From the NCBI GenBank assembly GCA_024232355.1, contig JAAEPW010001155.1:1-41828 (forward strand): DNA of 41,828 bases, read 5' to 3'. Made by a program: the position numbers and the translations under genes. The notes below the pieces were generated by a model. It searched no databases. It was given only the letters and a program-made list of their open reading frames with translations, and was not told the DNA's origin. The number at the start of each line of letters is the position of its first letter. The first letter of the stretch is position 1. The DNA comes from Chloroflexota bacterium (GTDB lineage: Bacteria > Chloroflexota > Anaerolineae > B4-G1). Shown here in pieces: positions 16,836 to 25,382 of this stretch.

Positions 16836-17933
16836 CTAATCCATCACCAGAATTTCACGTAATCTGGCGAGAATAATATCTCTGGTCTGTCGATATTTTT
16901 CATAATTCGCTTCTCTGCCTTTAACCAGATGCGGGGGGATTTTGCCTGACTCGTAATCACAATATCTGATCGCGCAATGCAAACCGTACTGTAAAAGATA
17001 TAACGGTTCCTTTAGAATCATCCTTTCCCCAAATGTCTGATCCTCTCTCAATGTCAAATAGGTATCTCTAAATAGGGCTTTTTGAGCAGGTGTGGGCGAC
17101 CTGTCAGAATCCCACAATGTAAACGCATCTGAGGTGAACGCCCAAATGTCATAGGCGGGGTCGCCGATCATGGGCGTCTGCCAGTCAATCAAAACCACTT
17201 GTGGGCCAACGACAAAATTGCTGGGTGTCGGGTCGGCGTGAATTAATGCCATAGGGCAAGTCCCAAGATCTTTGCCAGCGATGTGGACCTTGGTCATCTC
17301 AACGTACTGACAAAAGTGTTGTGCTTGCTGAGGGGAAACGTCATCTCGATTCTCGTAAATGGCAAACCGTTCTTCAACATCTCTCATTAACCCGATCAAG
17401 GTTTCATCCCTGATACGAAATGACTTTTCCTCACTGACATCCAAAGTGTGGAGTTTGCTATAGATTTCGGCCACCTTGACCATTGCTTGGTCAGAGAAGG
17501 TGAGCATTGTTCCTCGCGCATATTCATAGATCAATACTGGACGTCCAAAAAGTTTTCCTGTATCATCGAACAGAATAGGCTGGGGAGCTATATCCAAATG
17601 TACAATTCGTTTTAGTGACAAGAACTCGGCTAAACCCGAGTTTTCTAATAAAAGCCCCTTGTTCGCTGCGAGAGGGGGATGTACCTTGAACACAAACTGC
17701 TTTGGGCCTATTCGCACCCAATAACTGAAACTCCACACTCCTTTGGGCAAATCGGCTACTTGAATATCATCTATGTCTGCTTTGGTTATTCCCAGCGCAA
17801 CGGGATCCAAGGTTTTGACATAATCTACAAACTGTGCTTCCAGAACTTGGGCATTTTCTCCACTTGAATACAAGATAGGACCACAAGTACCCGTATCAAT
17901 ACTCACATTGGCCCCGCCCAGTTCTCCGATCAT
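16836..17933 (-). CDS. aminoglycoside phosphotransferase/choline kinase-like (APH) family protein
   Basis: Small-molecule kinase-fold protein of 365 aa. ATP-binding Lys83 sits in KQFVFKVHPP. The catalytic loop is IHADPTPSNF with Asp234 and Asn239; the usual HGD is HAD here. The metal-binding Asp250 is in VVLIDWQTPMIGDPAYDI, with Asp258 and Asp262. The family covers antibiotic, sugar and choline/ethanolamine kinases; this sequence is not close to known resistance enzymes, so no drug phenotype should be assumed. The ATG overlaps the stop of the DinB-fold gene by 4 bp, showing coupled translation. Confidence 0.88.
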   Translation of the reverse strand: MIGELGGANVSIDTGTCGPILYSSGENAQVLEAQFVDYVKTLDPVALGITKADIDDIQVADLPKGVWSFSYWVRIGPKQFVFKVHPPLAANKGLLLENSGLAEFLSLKRIVHLDIAPQPILFDDTGKLFGRPVLIYEYARGTMLTFSDQAMVKVAEIYSKLHTLDVSEEKSFRIRDETLIGLMRDVEERFAIYENRDDVSPQQAQHFCQYVEMTKVHIAGKDLGTCPMALIHADPTPSNFVVGPQVVLIDWQTPMIGDPAYDIWAFTSDAFTLWDSDRSPTPAQKALFRDTYLTLREDQTFGERMILKEPLYLLQYGLHCAIRYCDYESGKIPPHLVKGREANYEKYRQTRDIILARLREILVMD

Positions 17934-18394
17934 TCAACTCGCGCCTCGAGTTGCCGGATCTCCTCGGCATGCCCATTTTCGTGATGCGCAAAGATATGGA
18001 CGATCTGAGCAACCGTGCCGGTCTCTCCCCATGGAAAGAGCAATGGCTCGGCGAGTTTTTCTGGCGGCATCTCTCTGATGGCGTCCTTGAATTGATCGCG
18101 CGCCAGTTCCCATTCCCTGGCGATACGGTCGTAACTGAGCGCCTCGCGTGTTGCAACAGACGCTTCGTTGTAGGCGTCAATGCCCTCCGTGGCGGGCGTG
18201 GCGGGTTTGTCGCCTCCTGCGTGGGCGCGTAGTGAAGCGATGGCGGCATCGTCCCAACCCGCGATGTGGGCTAGGATGTGTTTAATCGTCCAAGTGGGAT
18301 AAATCTCTGTCTGTTGGTCAATATCCGCCAACGCAGCCTTGATCTTGGCCCGAGACACGTCGAGTTTCTGAATGAGGCGTGTTTTTTCGTCCAC
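17930..18394 (-). CDS. DinB-fold protein, ClbS/DfsB-like
   Basis: Protein of 154 aa with the four-helix DinB_2 fold. The first conserved helix has WTIKHILAHIAGWDDA with His43, and the C-terminal helix has IVHIFAHHENGHAEEI with His137/138 and His142, giving the three-His metal site. The family includes ClbS (colibactin self-protection) and many proteins of unknown role. It is the first gene of an operon with the APH-family gene, which it overlaps by 4 bp. It is a distant second copy of the fold found at 9844-10314. Confidence 0.85.
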   Translation of the reverse strand: MDEKTRLIQKLDVSRAKIKAALADIDQQTEIYPTWTIKHILAHIAGWDDAAIASLRAHAGGDKPATPATEGIDAYNEASVATREALSYDRIAREWELARDQFKDAIREMPPEKLAEPLLFPWGETGTVAQIVHIFAHHENGHAEEIRQLEARVE

Positions 18395-18491
18395 AGTAGT
18401 TTTCCCTCCATACGTTTATAATTCAGTTCACTCCCCTATTATACCCAACAGCGTCCTCACGCACAACCACCCAATCACTGGGGCACTAATG

Positions 18492-18522
18492 AACGCTGAT
18501 TTTCACAGATCAAAACAGCGTT
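18492..18522. repeat. short inverted repeat in the 18395-18645 divergent spacer
   Basis: AACGCTG at 18492-18498 pairs exactly with CAGCGTT at 18516-18522, enclosing the words TTTCACAGATC. The wording resembles the ACGCAGAT-type inverted repeat at 33690-33773, so this could be a decayed member of the same intergenic family. The rest of this 251-nt spacer holds the shared 41-bp block described separately. Confidence 0.4.
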
Positions 18523-18566
18523 TACTGCGCCATGGTCCCTAACTGATGAAATCTGGATAGCCGTCT

Positions 18567-18607
18567 GTTAGCTAACGGATAGGCAGCGCCGTGAGGAGTA
18601 TGGTATC
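18567..18607 (+). promoter_or_regulatory. shared 41-bp block upstream of the membrane protein gene, copy A
   Basis: Contains the perfect palindrome GTTAGCTAAC (18567-18576), then GGATAGGCAGCGCC, nine variable bases and ATGGTATC (18600-18607), 38 nt before the ATG at 18646. The same modules with identical spacing occur at 23682-23722. This looks like a promoter with an operator, perhaps of extracytoplasmic sigma type given GGCA and GGTATC about 15-16 nt apart. Confidence 0.6.
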
Positions 18608-18645
18608 TTGTCTTTAGATTGGATCATACTTTTAAGGAGGGAAAA

Positions 18646-19371
18646 ATGAACAAGCAATTTCCGATTGTGATGGGCATCGCTCTGATACTGGTAGGAATGA
18701 TGGCCCTGTCGTGCAGCGTATTGCCGGTGCTGGGGATGAGCGCCTGGCACTGGGGACCGTGGCGGCTCTGGCCGCTGTTCGTCGTGGGAGTGGGACTGCT
18801 CTTTGTGGTGCCGCCATTCTTGAACCGAGACACACGCGGCCTGGGCGGGCTTTTTATCCCCGGTGTGCCGGTCCTAGTCACCGGCGGCATCCTGCTCTTT
18901 GCCAGCGTCTTTGGCGCGTGGGGGGCCTGGGAATGGCTGTGGCCGTTGGAGATACTGGGAGTGGCAGTAGGATTTCTGCTCGCCGCCATCTTTATGCGAA
19001 ACATCTGGCTGCTTATTCCGGTCATAATAATCGGAGCCAATGGCATCTTGTTTCAATTCTGTACCATCACCGGCTGGTGGGAGATCTGGGCCGTGGCGTG
19101 GATCATCGAGCCGCTGTCGGTAGGGCTGGCGCTGCTGGCCGTCAACGTCAAACAGCAATCAGCGGGGCTGCTGACGGCAGGTGTGGCGATGTGCGCCTTG
19201 GCCGGTGTAGGATTCGTCGGTTCGCTGGCTATCGTGATCCTTTCGACCATTTTTTCCGCCGGGTGGTTGTGGGGCTGGATGGGGCCTGCAATGCTCATCG
19301 TCACCGGGGCCCTGCTGCTGGTGATGAGCATGCTGCATCACCCATCAACACCGAATTTGATGGCAGAGTGA
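18646..19371 (+). CDS. multi-pass membrane protein of unknown function
   Basis: Very hydrophobic protein of 241 aa with about seven membrane segments and many Trp residues (AWHWGPWRLWPL, AWGAWEWLWPLEILG, GWLWGWMGPAML). No enzymatic motif is visible. Arrays of a GPW-x-x-WPL pattern recall small LiaF-like or DUF5668-type membrane domains often encoded with DUF2807 proteins, but I cannot assign a family. The start at 18646 has AAGGAGG five nt upstream; an in-frame start at 18619 would bury it. It is 43 nt upstream of the DUF2807 gene, so they are likely cotranscribed from the block at 18567-18607. Confidence 0.8.
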   Translation: MNKQFPIVMGIALILVGMMALSCSVLPVLGMSAWHWGPWRLWPLFVVGVGLLFVVPPFLNRDTRGLGGLFIPGVPVLVTGGILLFASVFGAWGAWEWLWPLEILGVAVGFLLAAIFMRNIWLLIPVIIIGANGILFQFCTITGWWEIWAVAWIIEPLSVGLALLAVNVKQQSAGLLTAGVAMCALAGVGFVGSLAIVILSTIFSAGWLWGWMGPAMLIVTGALLLVMSMLHHPSTPNLMAE

Positions 19372-19414
19372 AACCTTTTTTAAAGCTATACGTACAAGAT
19401 TGTGGAGGATTGAA

Positions 19415-20275
19415 ATGAAAACAGGACGAATGATCGTATTGGCCATTGTAGCACTAGCAACATGTGCTTGTCTGTGCCCGGTAGCCGGGATGGGATTTGG
19501 CGGAATTCGTGGATCAGGCCGCGTGGTCGAGGAAACGTTCGACGTGGACAATTTCACCGGCGTCAATTTGGCGACCTTTGGCGACCTCACCATCGAGGTG
19601 GGTGACGAAGAAGAACTGCGCATCGAGGCAGAAAAGAACCTGATGCCATATTTTGAAGCTCAAGTAGTAGGTGGGATGCTCAAGATCGACACCCGTCCGG
19701 GCGTTTCCCTGCATCCTACGAGGCGCGTCAAATACTATCTGACGGTGACCAAGCTGGACACCATCCAAGTGACCGGCAGTGGCAACATCACAGCACCGGG
19801 CTTGGAGGGTGAACAGGTTTCTGTGACCATTCACGGCTCTGGCGACGTCGAGATAGGCAACTTGGACGGTAATACGTCCAAGATCGAACTCACCGGTTCG
19901 GGCCGCCTGGACGTTTCAGAGATCAAGGCCCAAGAACAAGATATCGTCGTCACGGGGTCGGGGGACTTGGTGGTGGAGAATCTGAACGTCGACACGATCG
20001 AGGTGCGAATCACCGGTTCGGGCAAGGTAAACGTCAATGATGGACAAGCAGGAGAGCAGCAAATCACCCTCAGCGGGTCCGGTGATTACAGGGCCGAGGA
20101 CGTGAAAAGCGACAAAGCGAATGTGCGCACCCACGGCAGCGGTTCGGCGGCCGTTTGGGTGGAAGAGCACTTGGAGGCCCGCATCAGCGGCAGCGGAGAC
20201 GTGCGCTACACAGGTCGCCCCAGAATTGAACAATTGGTGACCGGATCAGGTAATATAATGCAGATTGATCGCTAA
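19415..20275 (+). CDS. DUF2807 (head GIN domain) exported protein
   Basis: Protein of 286 aa with an N-terminal export signal (MKTGRMIVLAIVALATCACLC; the Cys residues could be lipidated, but the lipobox is unclear) and a long beta-solenoid-like part. The solenoid repeats TGSGN/HGSGD/TGSGR/TGSGD/TGSGK/SGSGD turns about every 20 residues between 115 and 280, the hallmark of DUF2807 domains seen in adhesin heads and envelope proteins. Start by GGAGG six nt upstream. It lies between a Trp-rich membrane protein and a MacB-type ATPase. Such genes are often encoded with envelope-stress modules, so it probably acts outside the membrane with the exporter, by inference. A hairpin follows the stop. Confidence 0.88.
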   Translation: MKTGRMIVLAIVALATCACLCPVAGMGFGGIRGSGRVVEETFDVDNFTGVNLATFGDLTIEVGDEEELRIEAEKNLMPYFEAQVVGGMLKIDTRPGVSLHPTRRVKYYLTVTKLDTIQVTGSGNITAPGLEGEQVSVTIHGSGDVEIGNLDGNTSKIELTGSGRLDVSEIKAQEQDIVVTGSGDLVVENLNVDTIEVRITGSGKVNVNDGQAGEQQITLSGSGDYRAEDVKSDKANVRTHGSGSAAVWVEEHLEARISGSGDVRYTGRPRIEQLVTGSGNIMQIDR

Positions 20276-20305
20276 TTCGCAGCACAAAATGCTTCAAGCC
20301 ACCAT

Positions 20306-20357
20306 CTCGGGGGCGGTCTATGCAAGACACCGTTTTGCACCTGAACCGCCCCCGGAG
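20306..20357 (+). terminator. hairpin after the DUF2807 gene
   Basis: CTCGGGGGCGGT at 20306-20317 pairs with ACCGCCCCCGGAG at 20345-20357 (one bulged G), and inside it TGCAA pairs with TTGCA. This long GC-rich hairpin starts 31 nt after the stop. There is no T-run, so it may be a partial terminator between DUF2807 and the ABC genes. Confidence 0.6.
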
Positions 20358-20455
20358 CTGGGACTAGAGCAATGAAAAATATAAAGCTTTCGAATAAAAT
20401 CACACGCAATTGCGTTTAAGGAATAGCCGTACATCAACAGAAGGAGAGCAAGAAA

Positions 20456-21202
20456 ATGGCGCAAAGAAATGGTTCAAATGGTTCGAACGGTCACGCACTG
20501 ATTGACCTACAAGACGTAGTCAAGACCTACCAGACCGGCGCGGGGGGCGTGACAGTTCTCAAGGACATCACTCTACAAGTACATCCGGGCGAACTCGTCG
20601 GCGTGGTAGGGCCTTCGGGATCGGGCAAATCTACACTGCTGAACATGATCACCGGCATAGACCGGCCCACCAGCGGCGAGGTATTCGTCGGCGACGAGGC
20701 CGTCCACGGGCTGAGCGAGAACGAGCTGGCCCGTTGGCGCGGACGGAACGTCGGCGTCATCTTTCAGTTCTTCCAACTGCTGCCCACACTGACCATCCTA
20801 GAAAACGTGATGCTGCCGATGGACTTTTGCAAGGTCTACAAGCGGCGCGAGCGTAAAGATCGGGCAATGCGGCTTTTGGAACAAGTGAGCATCGACGACC
20901 AGGCACACAAACTGCCCAGCACGCTCAGTGGCGGGCAGCAGCAGCGAGCGGCCATCGCGCGGGCAATGGCCAATGACCCACCCATCGTCGTCGCCGATGA
21001 GCCAACGGGTAACCTGGACACAGCCACCGCGGACGAGATGTTCAAGCTGTTCGAGGGCCTGGTGGCGCAAGACAAAACGATGATGATCGTCACCCACGAC
21101 CGGAGCCTGAGTTCGCGGATGGGCCGGGTGATCCATCTGCTCGATGGAAATCTTGATCGAGACGAGAGCAACGGACACGGAAACGGGAGCAAAAAGGTAT
21201 GA
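20456..21202 (+). CDS. ABC transporter ATP-binding protein, MacB/LolD type (cluster A)
   Basis: ATPase subunit of 248 aa for the permease encoded directly after it. Walker A is GPSGSGKST, the Q-loop is in [10 protein letters not shown], the signature is LSGGQQQR, Walker B is [12 protein letters not shown] and the H-loop is in MIVTHD. The FFQLLPTLT segment and length are typical of the MacB/LolD/FtsE-like group that drives mechanotransmission, not substrate channelling. AAGGAG precedes the ATG, and the N-terminal 14 residues (Asn/Gly/Ser-rich) form a short extension before the domain. Its stop overlaps the permease start by 4 bp. Paralogues at 33860 (broken) and 34607 (intact) serve cluster B. 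Confidence 0.95.
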   Translation: MAQRNGSNGSNGHALIDLQDVVKTYQTGAGGVTVLKDITLQVHPGELVGVVGPSGSGKSTLLNMITGIDRPTSGEVFVGDEAVHGLSENELARWRGRNVGVIFQFFQLLPTLTILENVMLPMDFCKVYKRRERKDRAMRLLEQVSIDDQAHKLPSTLSGGQQQRAAIARAMANDPPIVVADEPTGNLDTATADEMFKLFEGLVAQDKTMMIVTHDRSLSSRMGRVIHLLDGNLDRDESNGHGNGSKKV

Positions 21203-23571
21203 GCATAGTCTGGCGCAAAGTTTGGCGCGACCTGTGGAACAACAAGTTGCGCACTGTCTTGGTCGTGCTGGCGACCGCGGTGGGCGTGTTTGCTCTGGGG
21301 TTGGTCTTTGGCTCGTCCGAGGTGATGCGCGCGCGGATGACCGAGAGCCACGTAGAGAGCAACGCCCCGCACATCGAGATGTACACCGACCTGTTGAACC
21401 AGGGCATGGTCGAGTCTGTGCGGCGCGAACCCGGCATCGTCGATACCGAAGGCGAGAGTCGGACCAATTTTCGCTGGAAGTTTGAGGGCGAAGAGGATTG
21501 GCGAGATGGGAACATCATATCCCGTGCCGATTACGACGATCAACGCATGTACCCGGTTACGCTGCTGGATGGCCAATGGCCCGGCAAACGAGCGTTGGGC
21601 ATTGAACGGATGTCGGCCACACACTTTGACATCTCCATCGGCACCAATGTCCTGGTCGAGGTGGAGGGGCGCGAGCGGATTTTGCCCATCGAAGGAATCA
21701 TGCGCCACCCGTACACCCCCCCACCCCAAATCAGCATGGGCAACGCGACCTTTTGCGCCACGACAGAGATGATCGCCTGGATGACGAATCGCTCTGAGGG
21801 TTTCGATACCCTCAACGTCCAATTGGAATCCTTCAGCGAAGAGGCCGCCGAACAAGCTTTTGAGCAGGTCGAGGATCGGCTGAACCGTGCAGGTTTGGAG
21901 GCCTATTATCACGAGATCGTCGACCCCGAGGTTCACTGGGCGCAGGATATGCTGGACACTATCTTTATCATCCTGGGCGTGTTGGGCACATTGTCGTTGG
22001 GCTTGAGCGGGTTTCTGATCATCAACACACTGAACGCCATCATCACGCAACAAGTGTGGCAAATCGGCGTGATGAAAGTGGTGGGCGCGACGGTCGGGCG
22101 CGTGGTGCGGGTCTATCTGACGACGGCACTGATCTATGGTCTGTTGTCCCTGTTCCTGGCCGTGCCGTTGGGGGCGGTCGCCGCTTACTTTGCATCATCC
22201 TGGCTGCTCAACATGTTCAACGTGCTTGTCGGACCGTTCCGCATAATGCCGGTTCCGGCGCTTGTTCAGATAGCCATCGGATTAATCATGCCTCTGCTGG
22301 CCGCGCTGGTTCCCGTGATCGGTGGAGCGCGCATCAGCGCGCATCAAGCCATCAGCAACTATGGGCTGGGGGGCAAGTTTGGCCGGGGCTGGTTCGACCG
22401 TTTGATCGGACGCATTCGCAGTCTGCCCAGACCCGCGATGCTCAGCCTGCGCAACACCTTTCGCCGCAAGGCGCGCGTCGCACTGACGCTGATCTCGCTG
22501 ACCATTGGCGGCGTGATGTTCATCATGGTGCTGAGTGTGGGATCATCGTTCCGCAACACCATCGAAGTGCTGCTCAACGATTTCGGCTTTGACGTGCTGG
22601 TCGTGTTCGACCGGGCCCATCGCGTGGATCGTCTGGTCGATATCGGGGAGAGCGTGGATGGCGTGGCCAAAGTCGAGATATGGGACATCCAGTCGGGAAC
22701 ACTGGAAATGAAGAACGGCGAGGAAAGCACCGGTCAACTTTGGGCCGTGCCAGACGGTTCCCAGATGTTCACCCCGCGCATCGTCAGTGGGCGCAATCTG
22801 CTGCCCGATGATGGGCGTGCGATACTGCTCAACAACAAGATCGCCGTGGATGAGGGCATCCAGGTCGGTGACACGGTCACAATGACGGTCAGCGGCAAAG
22901 AACTGACGTGGACGGTGGTGGGCACAATTATCAACATTAACAACAATCAGCGCGACAATTTCGTACCCTACGACGCGCTGCTCAATGAGATCGGCAATGT
23001 CAACCGCTCTGCGTTCATTATGGTAATGACCGACGAGCACGACGCCGCAACGCACGCCAGGATCACCGAAGACCTGCGTACGACCTATGAGGCTAACCGC
23101 ATCAAGACCACCTACTTTCAGAGCGCGGGTGAACTGCGGGAACAGATCGGCTCCCAGTTCGACGTCATCACCTACATGATGCTGGCGATGGCAATCTTGG
23201 CGGCTATCGTGGGCAGCATGGGCTTGATGAGTACCATGTCGATCAACGTGGTCGAGCGGGGCCGGGAGATCGGCGTGATGCGAGCAACTGGCGCTACATC
23301 GCCCTCTATCGCCGGGATTTTTGTCGGCGAGGGGATGCTGTTGGGATTTCTGAGCTGGCTGTGCTCGGTGCCAGTCAGCTACCCCGGAGCGCTGGCGTTC
23401 AGCAACGTGATCGGCAGCCAGTTGATGGAAATGGCCCTCGACTTTCGGTTCCCGATGACGGCGGTCGTCCTCTGGCTGGTCATCATCCTGACGCTCTCGG
23501 CATTGGCCAGCCTGTGGCCCGCTCTGCGAGCGACCAAGGTCAGCGTGCGGGAATCATTGGCGTACGAGTAA
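21199..23571 (+). CDS. ABC transporter permease with two FtsX domains (cluster A)
   Basis: Membrane subunit of 790 aa. The layout is TM1 (about 18-38), an extracytoplasmic MacB-like domain (40-250), a first FtsX core with three helices (252-280, 305-332, 353-378), a second unit with TM at 427-450, a second outer domain (450-650), and a final FtsX core with helices near 655-680, 710-735 and 755-780. The conserved RQIGVMK/REIGVMR loops ([10 protein letters not shown] and [11 protein letters not shown]) appear in both halves. MacB itself has one such unit, so this is the fused two-unit form. It starts inside the ATPase gene and is followed by a hairpin repeat and then the adaptor gene. The exported substrate is unknown; lipids, peptides or lipoproteins are all possible. 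Confidence 0.93.
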   Translation: MSIVWRKVWRDLWNNKLRTVLVVLATAVGVFALGLVFGSSEVMRARMTESHVESNAPHIEMYTDLLNQGMVESVRREPGIVDTEGESRTNFRWKFEGEEDWRDGNIISRADYDDQRMYPVTLLDGQWPGKRALGIERMSATHFDISIGTNVLVEVEGRERILPIEGIMRHPYTPPPQISMGNATFCATTEMIAWMTNRSEGFDTLNVQLESFSEEAAEQAFEQVEDRLNRAGLEAYYHEIVDPEVHWAQDMLDTIFIILGVLGTLSLGLSGFLIINTLNAIITQQVWQIGVMKVVGATVGRVVRVYLTTALIYGLLSLFLAVPLGAVAAYFASSWLLNMFNVLVGPFRIMPVPALVQIAIGLIMPLLAALVPVIGGARISAHQAISNYGLGGKFGRGWFDRLIGRIRSLPRPAMLSLRNTFRRKARVALTLISLTIGGVMFIMVLSVGSSFRNTIEVLLNDFGFDVLVVFDRAHRVDRLVDIGESVDGVAKVEIWDIQSGTLEMKNGEESTGQLWAVPDGSQMFTPRIVSGRNLLPDDGRAILLNNKIAVDEGIQVGDTVTMTVSGKELTWTVVGTIININNNQRDNFVPYDALLNEIGNVNRSAFIMVMTDEHDAATHARITEDLRTTYEANRIKTTYFQSAGELREQIGSQFDVITYMMLAMAILAAIVGSMGLMSTMSINVVERGREIGVMRATGATSPSIAGIFVGEGMLLGFLSWLCSVPVSYPGALAFSNVIGSQLMEMALDFRFPMTAVVLWLVIILTLSALASLWPALRATKVSVRESLAYE

Positions 23572-23626
23572 GGTGTTGTTCAGAAACAACGTCGCACTTT
23601 TTATCCAATTTCACTTGGGAAATACG
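23572..23626. repeat. dispersed ~53-bp repeat with GTTGTT hairpin, copy 2
   Basis: Starts immediately after the permease TAA with GGTGTTGTTCAGAAACAACG and continues with a T5 run and CAATTTCACTTGGGAAA. It has the same orientation relative to the upstream stop codon as the copy after the histidine kinase at 12353-12405. GTTGTT/AACAAC can form a terminator-like hairpin. Confidence 0.7.
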
Positions 23627-23681
23627 TATCAATACACAAAGTTATTTTGGAACGACTCGTAAGTGAATTTGATGGGTAGTT

Positions 23682-23722
23682 GTTAGGTAACAGACAGGCA
23701 ACACCACGCAAAACATGGTATC
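23682..23722 (+). promoter_or_regulatory. shared 41-bp block upstream of the adaptor gene, copy B
   Basis: GTTAGGTAAC (23682-23691, a one-mismatch palindrome), then AGACAGGCAACACC, nine variable bases and ATGGTATC (23715-23722). Every module and spacing matches the block before 18646. It lies 127 nt before the adaptor start, suggesting that the adaptor has its own promoter with the same regulator. Confidence 0.6.
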
Positions 23723-23849
23723 GTATTTTTGGTGAGAAACTCCGGCATCAAATCTGGGACTTTTGAGTGCTCAATCTGAGGTTTTTCACAAGGAAAAGCA
23801 AACTTTGCTTTTCCCGTAATAGCAATTTAGCATTTAGGAGGAACGCAAA

Positions 23850-25058
23850 GTGAACAAGAAACATCTAGTTGTAGGACTGTTAATGTTGGCAACCATCGCG
23901 TTGCTGACGGGGTGCGGCGGAGGAGAGACAGCGGACGCCGAAGCCGCCACTGAAGTACCCGTAGTAAATCAGACTGCCGATAACAAAGTCGTGGCCGAGG
24001 CCGTCATTGAGCCAGACCGTTGGGGCGAACTCAACTTTGACGCAGCAGGCGACGTGGTCGAGGTGTTGGTGGAAGAAGGCGACACCGTCTCTGAAGGCGA
24101 TGTGCTGGCCCACCTAGAAACCACCGACCTGGAGCGGGCAGTGATCCAAGCCGAACTCGACCTGAGCCAGGCCGAATTGCGACTGAGCCAGGCCGAACTA
24201 AGACTGGAGCAACTTGAAGAACCCGCAGACGAGGCCGATATCCGGCAAGCCGAACATGCCGTGACTCAGGCAGCCGCTGCGCTCACGGCCGCCCAACTGG
24301 ATCGCACCGCAGTGACCAACAGCACGCTGCTCAACGAGTCACTGGAGGACGCCCAAGAGCTTTTCGACGAGATGCAGCACCGGTACAACGTACGTGTGGC
24401 AGATTACGAGAGCGGCGACCAACCTGACTATTGGTACGTGGATCAGGCAAAGGAGAACCTGGATGACGCCCGGTTAAATTTGGACCGCATCAACCAGGAA
24501 GGTAGCTCACAATCACAGGCTGTCCGCAACGCGGTGAGTCGAGCGCTACAGTCGCACCAAGAGGCCGAAGACGCTCTCGCGCGGCTTTTAGAAGAAGCGG
24601 ATGAGCTGGATGTAGCAGCCGCGCAAAAGGACATCGAGGCAGCCCAACTGGACGTCGAGGCGGCAGAGTTGGCCCTGGAGCAAGCACAGAGTAACCTGGA
24701 GGACGCCATCCTGAGCGCGCCTTTCTCCGGCATCGTCACGACACTGAACATTGACACCGGTGACGCCATCGGGCCGGGGCAGACGGTCGTAGTGCTAGCA
24801 ACGCTGGACCAGCTCTTGGCACGCACCGTCGACCTGACCGAGTTGGACGTGGCCCGCGTGGCTGAGGGACAATCGGCGATTGTGACAGTGGACGCGCTGC
24901 CTGACCAAGAGTTCACCGGGCAAGTACGCGAAATTTCGCTCCAATCAGAGGACTATCGCGGCGACGTAGTCTATGCCGTCACCGTCGAGCTAACCGACGT
25001 ATCTGACGTACCCCTCCGCTGGGGTATGACGGCGATGGTGGAGATCGAGACCGAATAA
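23850..25058 (+). CDS. HlyD/MacA-like adaptor lipoprotein (cluster A)
   Basis: Exported adaptor of 402 aa for the FtsX-type transporter. It has a signal peptide ending in LLTGC with Cys22 as lipidation site, a split biotinyl/lipoyl-like domain (VVEVLVEEGDTVSEGDVLAHLE near 70-91 and the returning half ILSAPFSGIVTTLNIDTGDAIGPGQTVVVLA near 290-320), and between them a long alpha-helical hairpin rich in Ala, Glu and Gln (about 95-285). The C-terminus has a beta-barrel with RWGMTAMVEIE. The start is GTG with AGGAGG 8 nt upstream. A partner outer channel is not encoded here, which fits the uncertain outer membrane of Chloroflexota. Its stop is followed directly by a short repeat and a strong hairpin terminator. 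Confidence 0.93.
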   Translation: MNKKHLVVGLLMLATIALLTGCGGGETADAEAATEVPVVNQTADNKVVAEAVIEPDRWGELNFDAAGDVVEVLVEEGDTVSEGDVLAHLETTDLERAVIQAELDLSQAELRLSQAELRLEQLEEPADEADIRQAEHAVTQAAAALTAAQLDRTAVTNSTLLNESLEDAQELFDEMQHRYNVRVADYESGDQPDYWYVDQAKENLDDARLNLDRINQEGSSQSQAVRNAVSRALQSHQEAEDALARLLEEADELDVAAAQKDIEAAQLDVEAAELALEQAQSNLEDAILSAPFSGIVTTLNIDTGDAIGPGQTVVVLATLDQLLARTVDLTELDVARVAEGQSAIVTVDALPDQEFTGQVREISLQSEDYRGDVVYAVTVELTDVSDVPLRWGMTAMVEIETE

Positions 25059-25081
25059 CAACGTTGTTTCCGAACAACGCC
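25059..25081. repeat. dispersed GTTGTT hairpin repeat, copy 3 (short, inverted)
   Basis: Directly after the adaptor TAA, CAACGTTGTTTCCGAACAAC repeats the hairpin core of the copies at 12353 and 23572, in the opposite orientation relative to the stop. Only about 23 bp of the repeat is present; a T5 run follows. Confidence 0.65.
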
Positions 25082-25093
25082 TGACCCTTTTTC

Positions 25094-25132
25094 CACTGGC
25101 GCTGGTTGGTTTGTTACCGACCAGCGCCAGTG
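25094..25132 (+). terminator. strong hairpin terminator after the cluster A adaptor
   Basis: CACTGGCGCTGGT (25094-25106) pairs exactly with ACCAGCGCCAGTG (25120-25132), and the stem extends inward through TGGT/ACCG with one mismatch to a tiny loop. Only TTCATT follows. From here to 25382 I see no gene, only the RBS GGAGGG at 25371-25376 before the next gene. Confidence 0.75.
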
Positions 25133-25382
25133 TTCATTACCCCTCGTGCACAGAGCGAACCTCCTGTGTTTGAAATAGTCGCGCCCCGTGAGAATAGAAG
25201 GATTGCGGGTAAGAACAGGGTATGGTAAGATTACAGTATCCAAGGCGCTTGCTCCTCCAAGTTTGCTGTGGAACAATAAGGAATATTCCCTGTCGCCGGG
25301 AAATCGTGCGCGAATTCGCGCGGAGCAAATAGGAGAGTCAGTAAAGTAGCAAGTAAACGCAACGCTCTGTGGAGGGACCCCG

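Noticed and set aside
16836..17933. An aminoglycoside resistance gene
   Set aside because: The protein has the fold, but the family is broad, the catalytic loop differs (HAD) and no similarity to a known resistance enzyme is visible.
20836..22062. A 408-codon open frame on the minus strand opposite the cluster A ATPase and permease
   Set aside because: It has no recognisable domain, is rich in shadow-type composition, and lies antisense to two genes with complete motifs.
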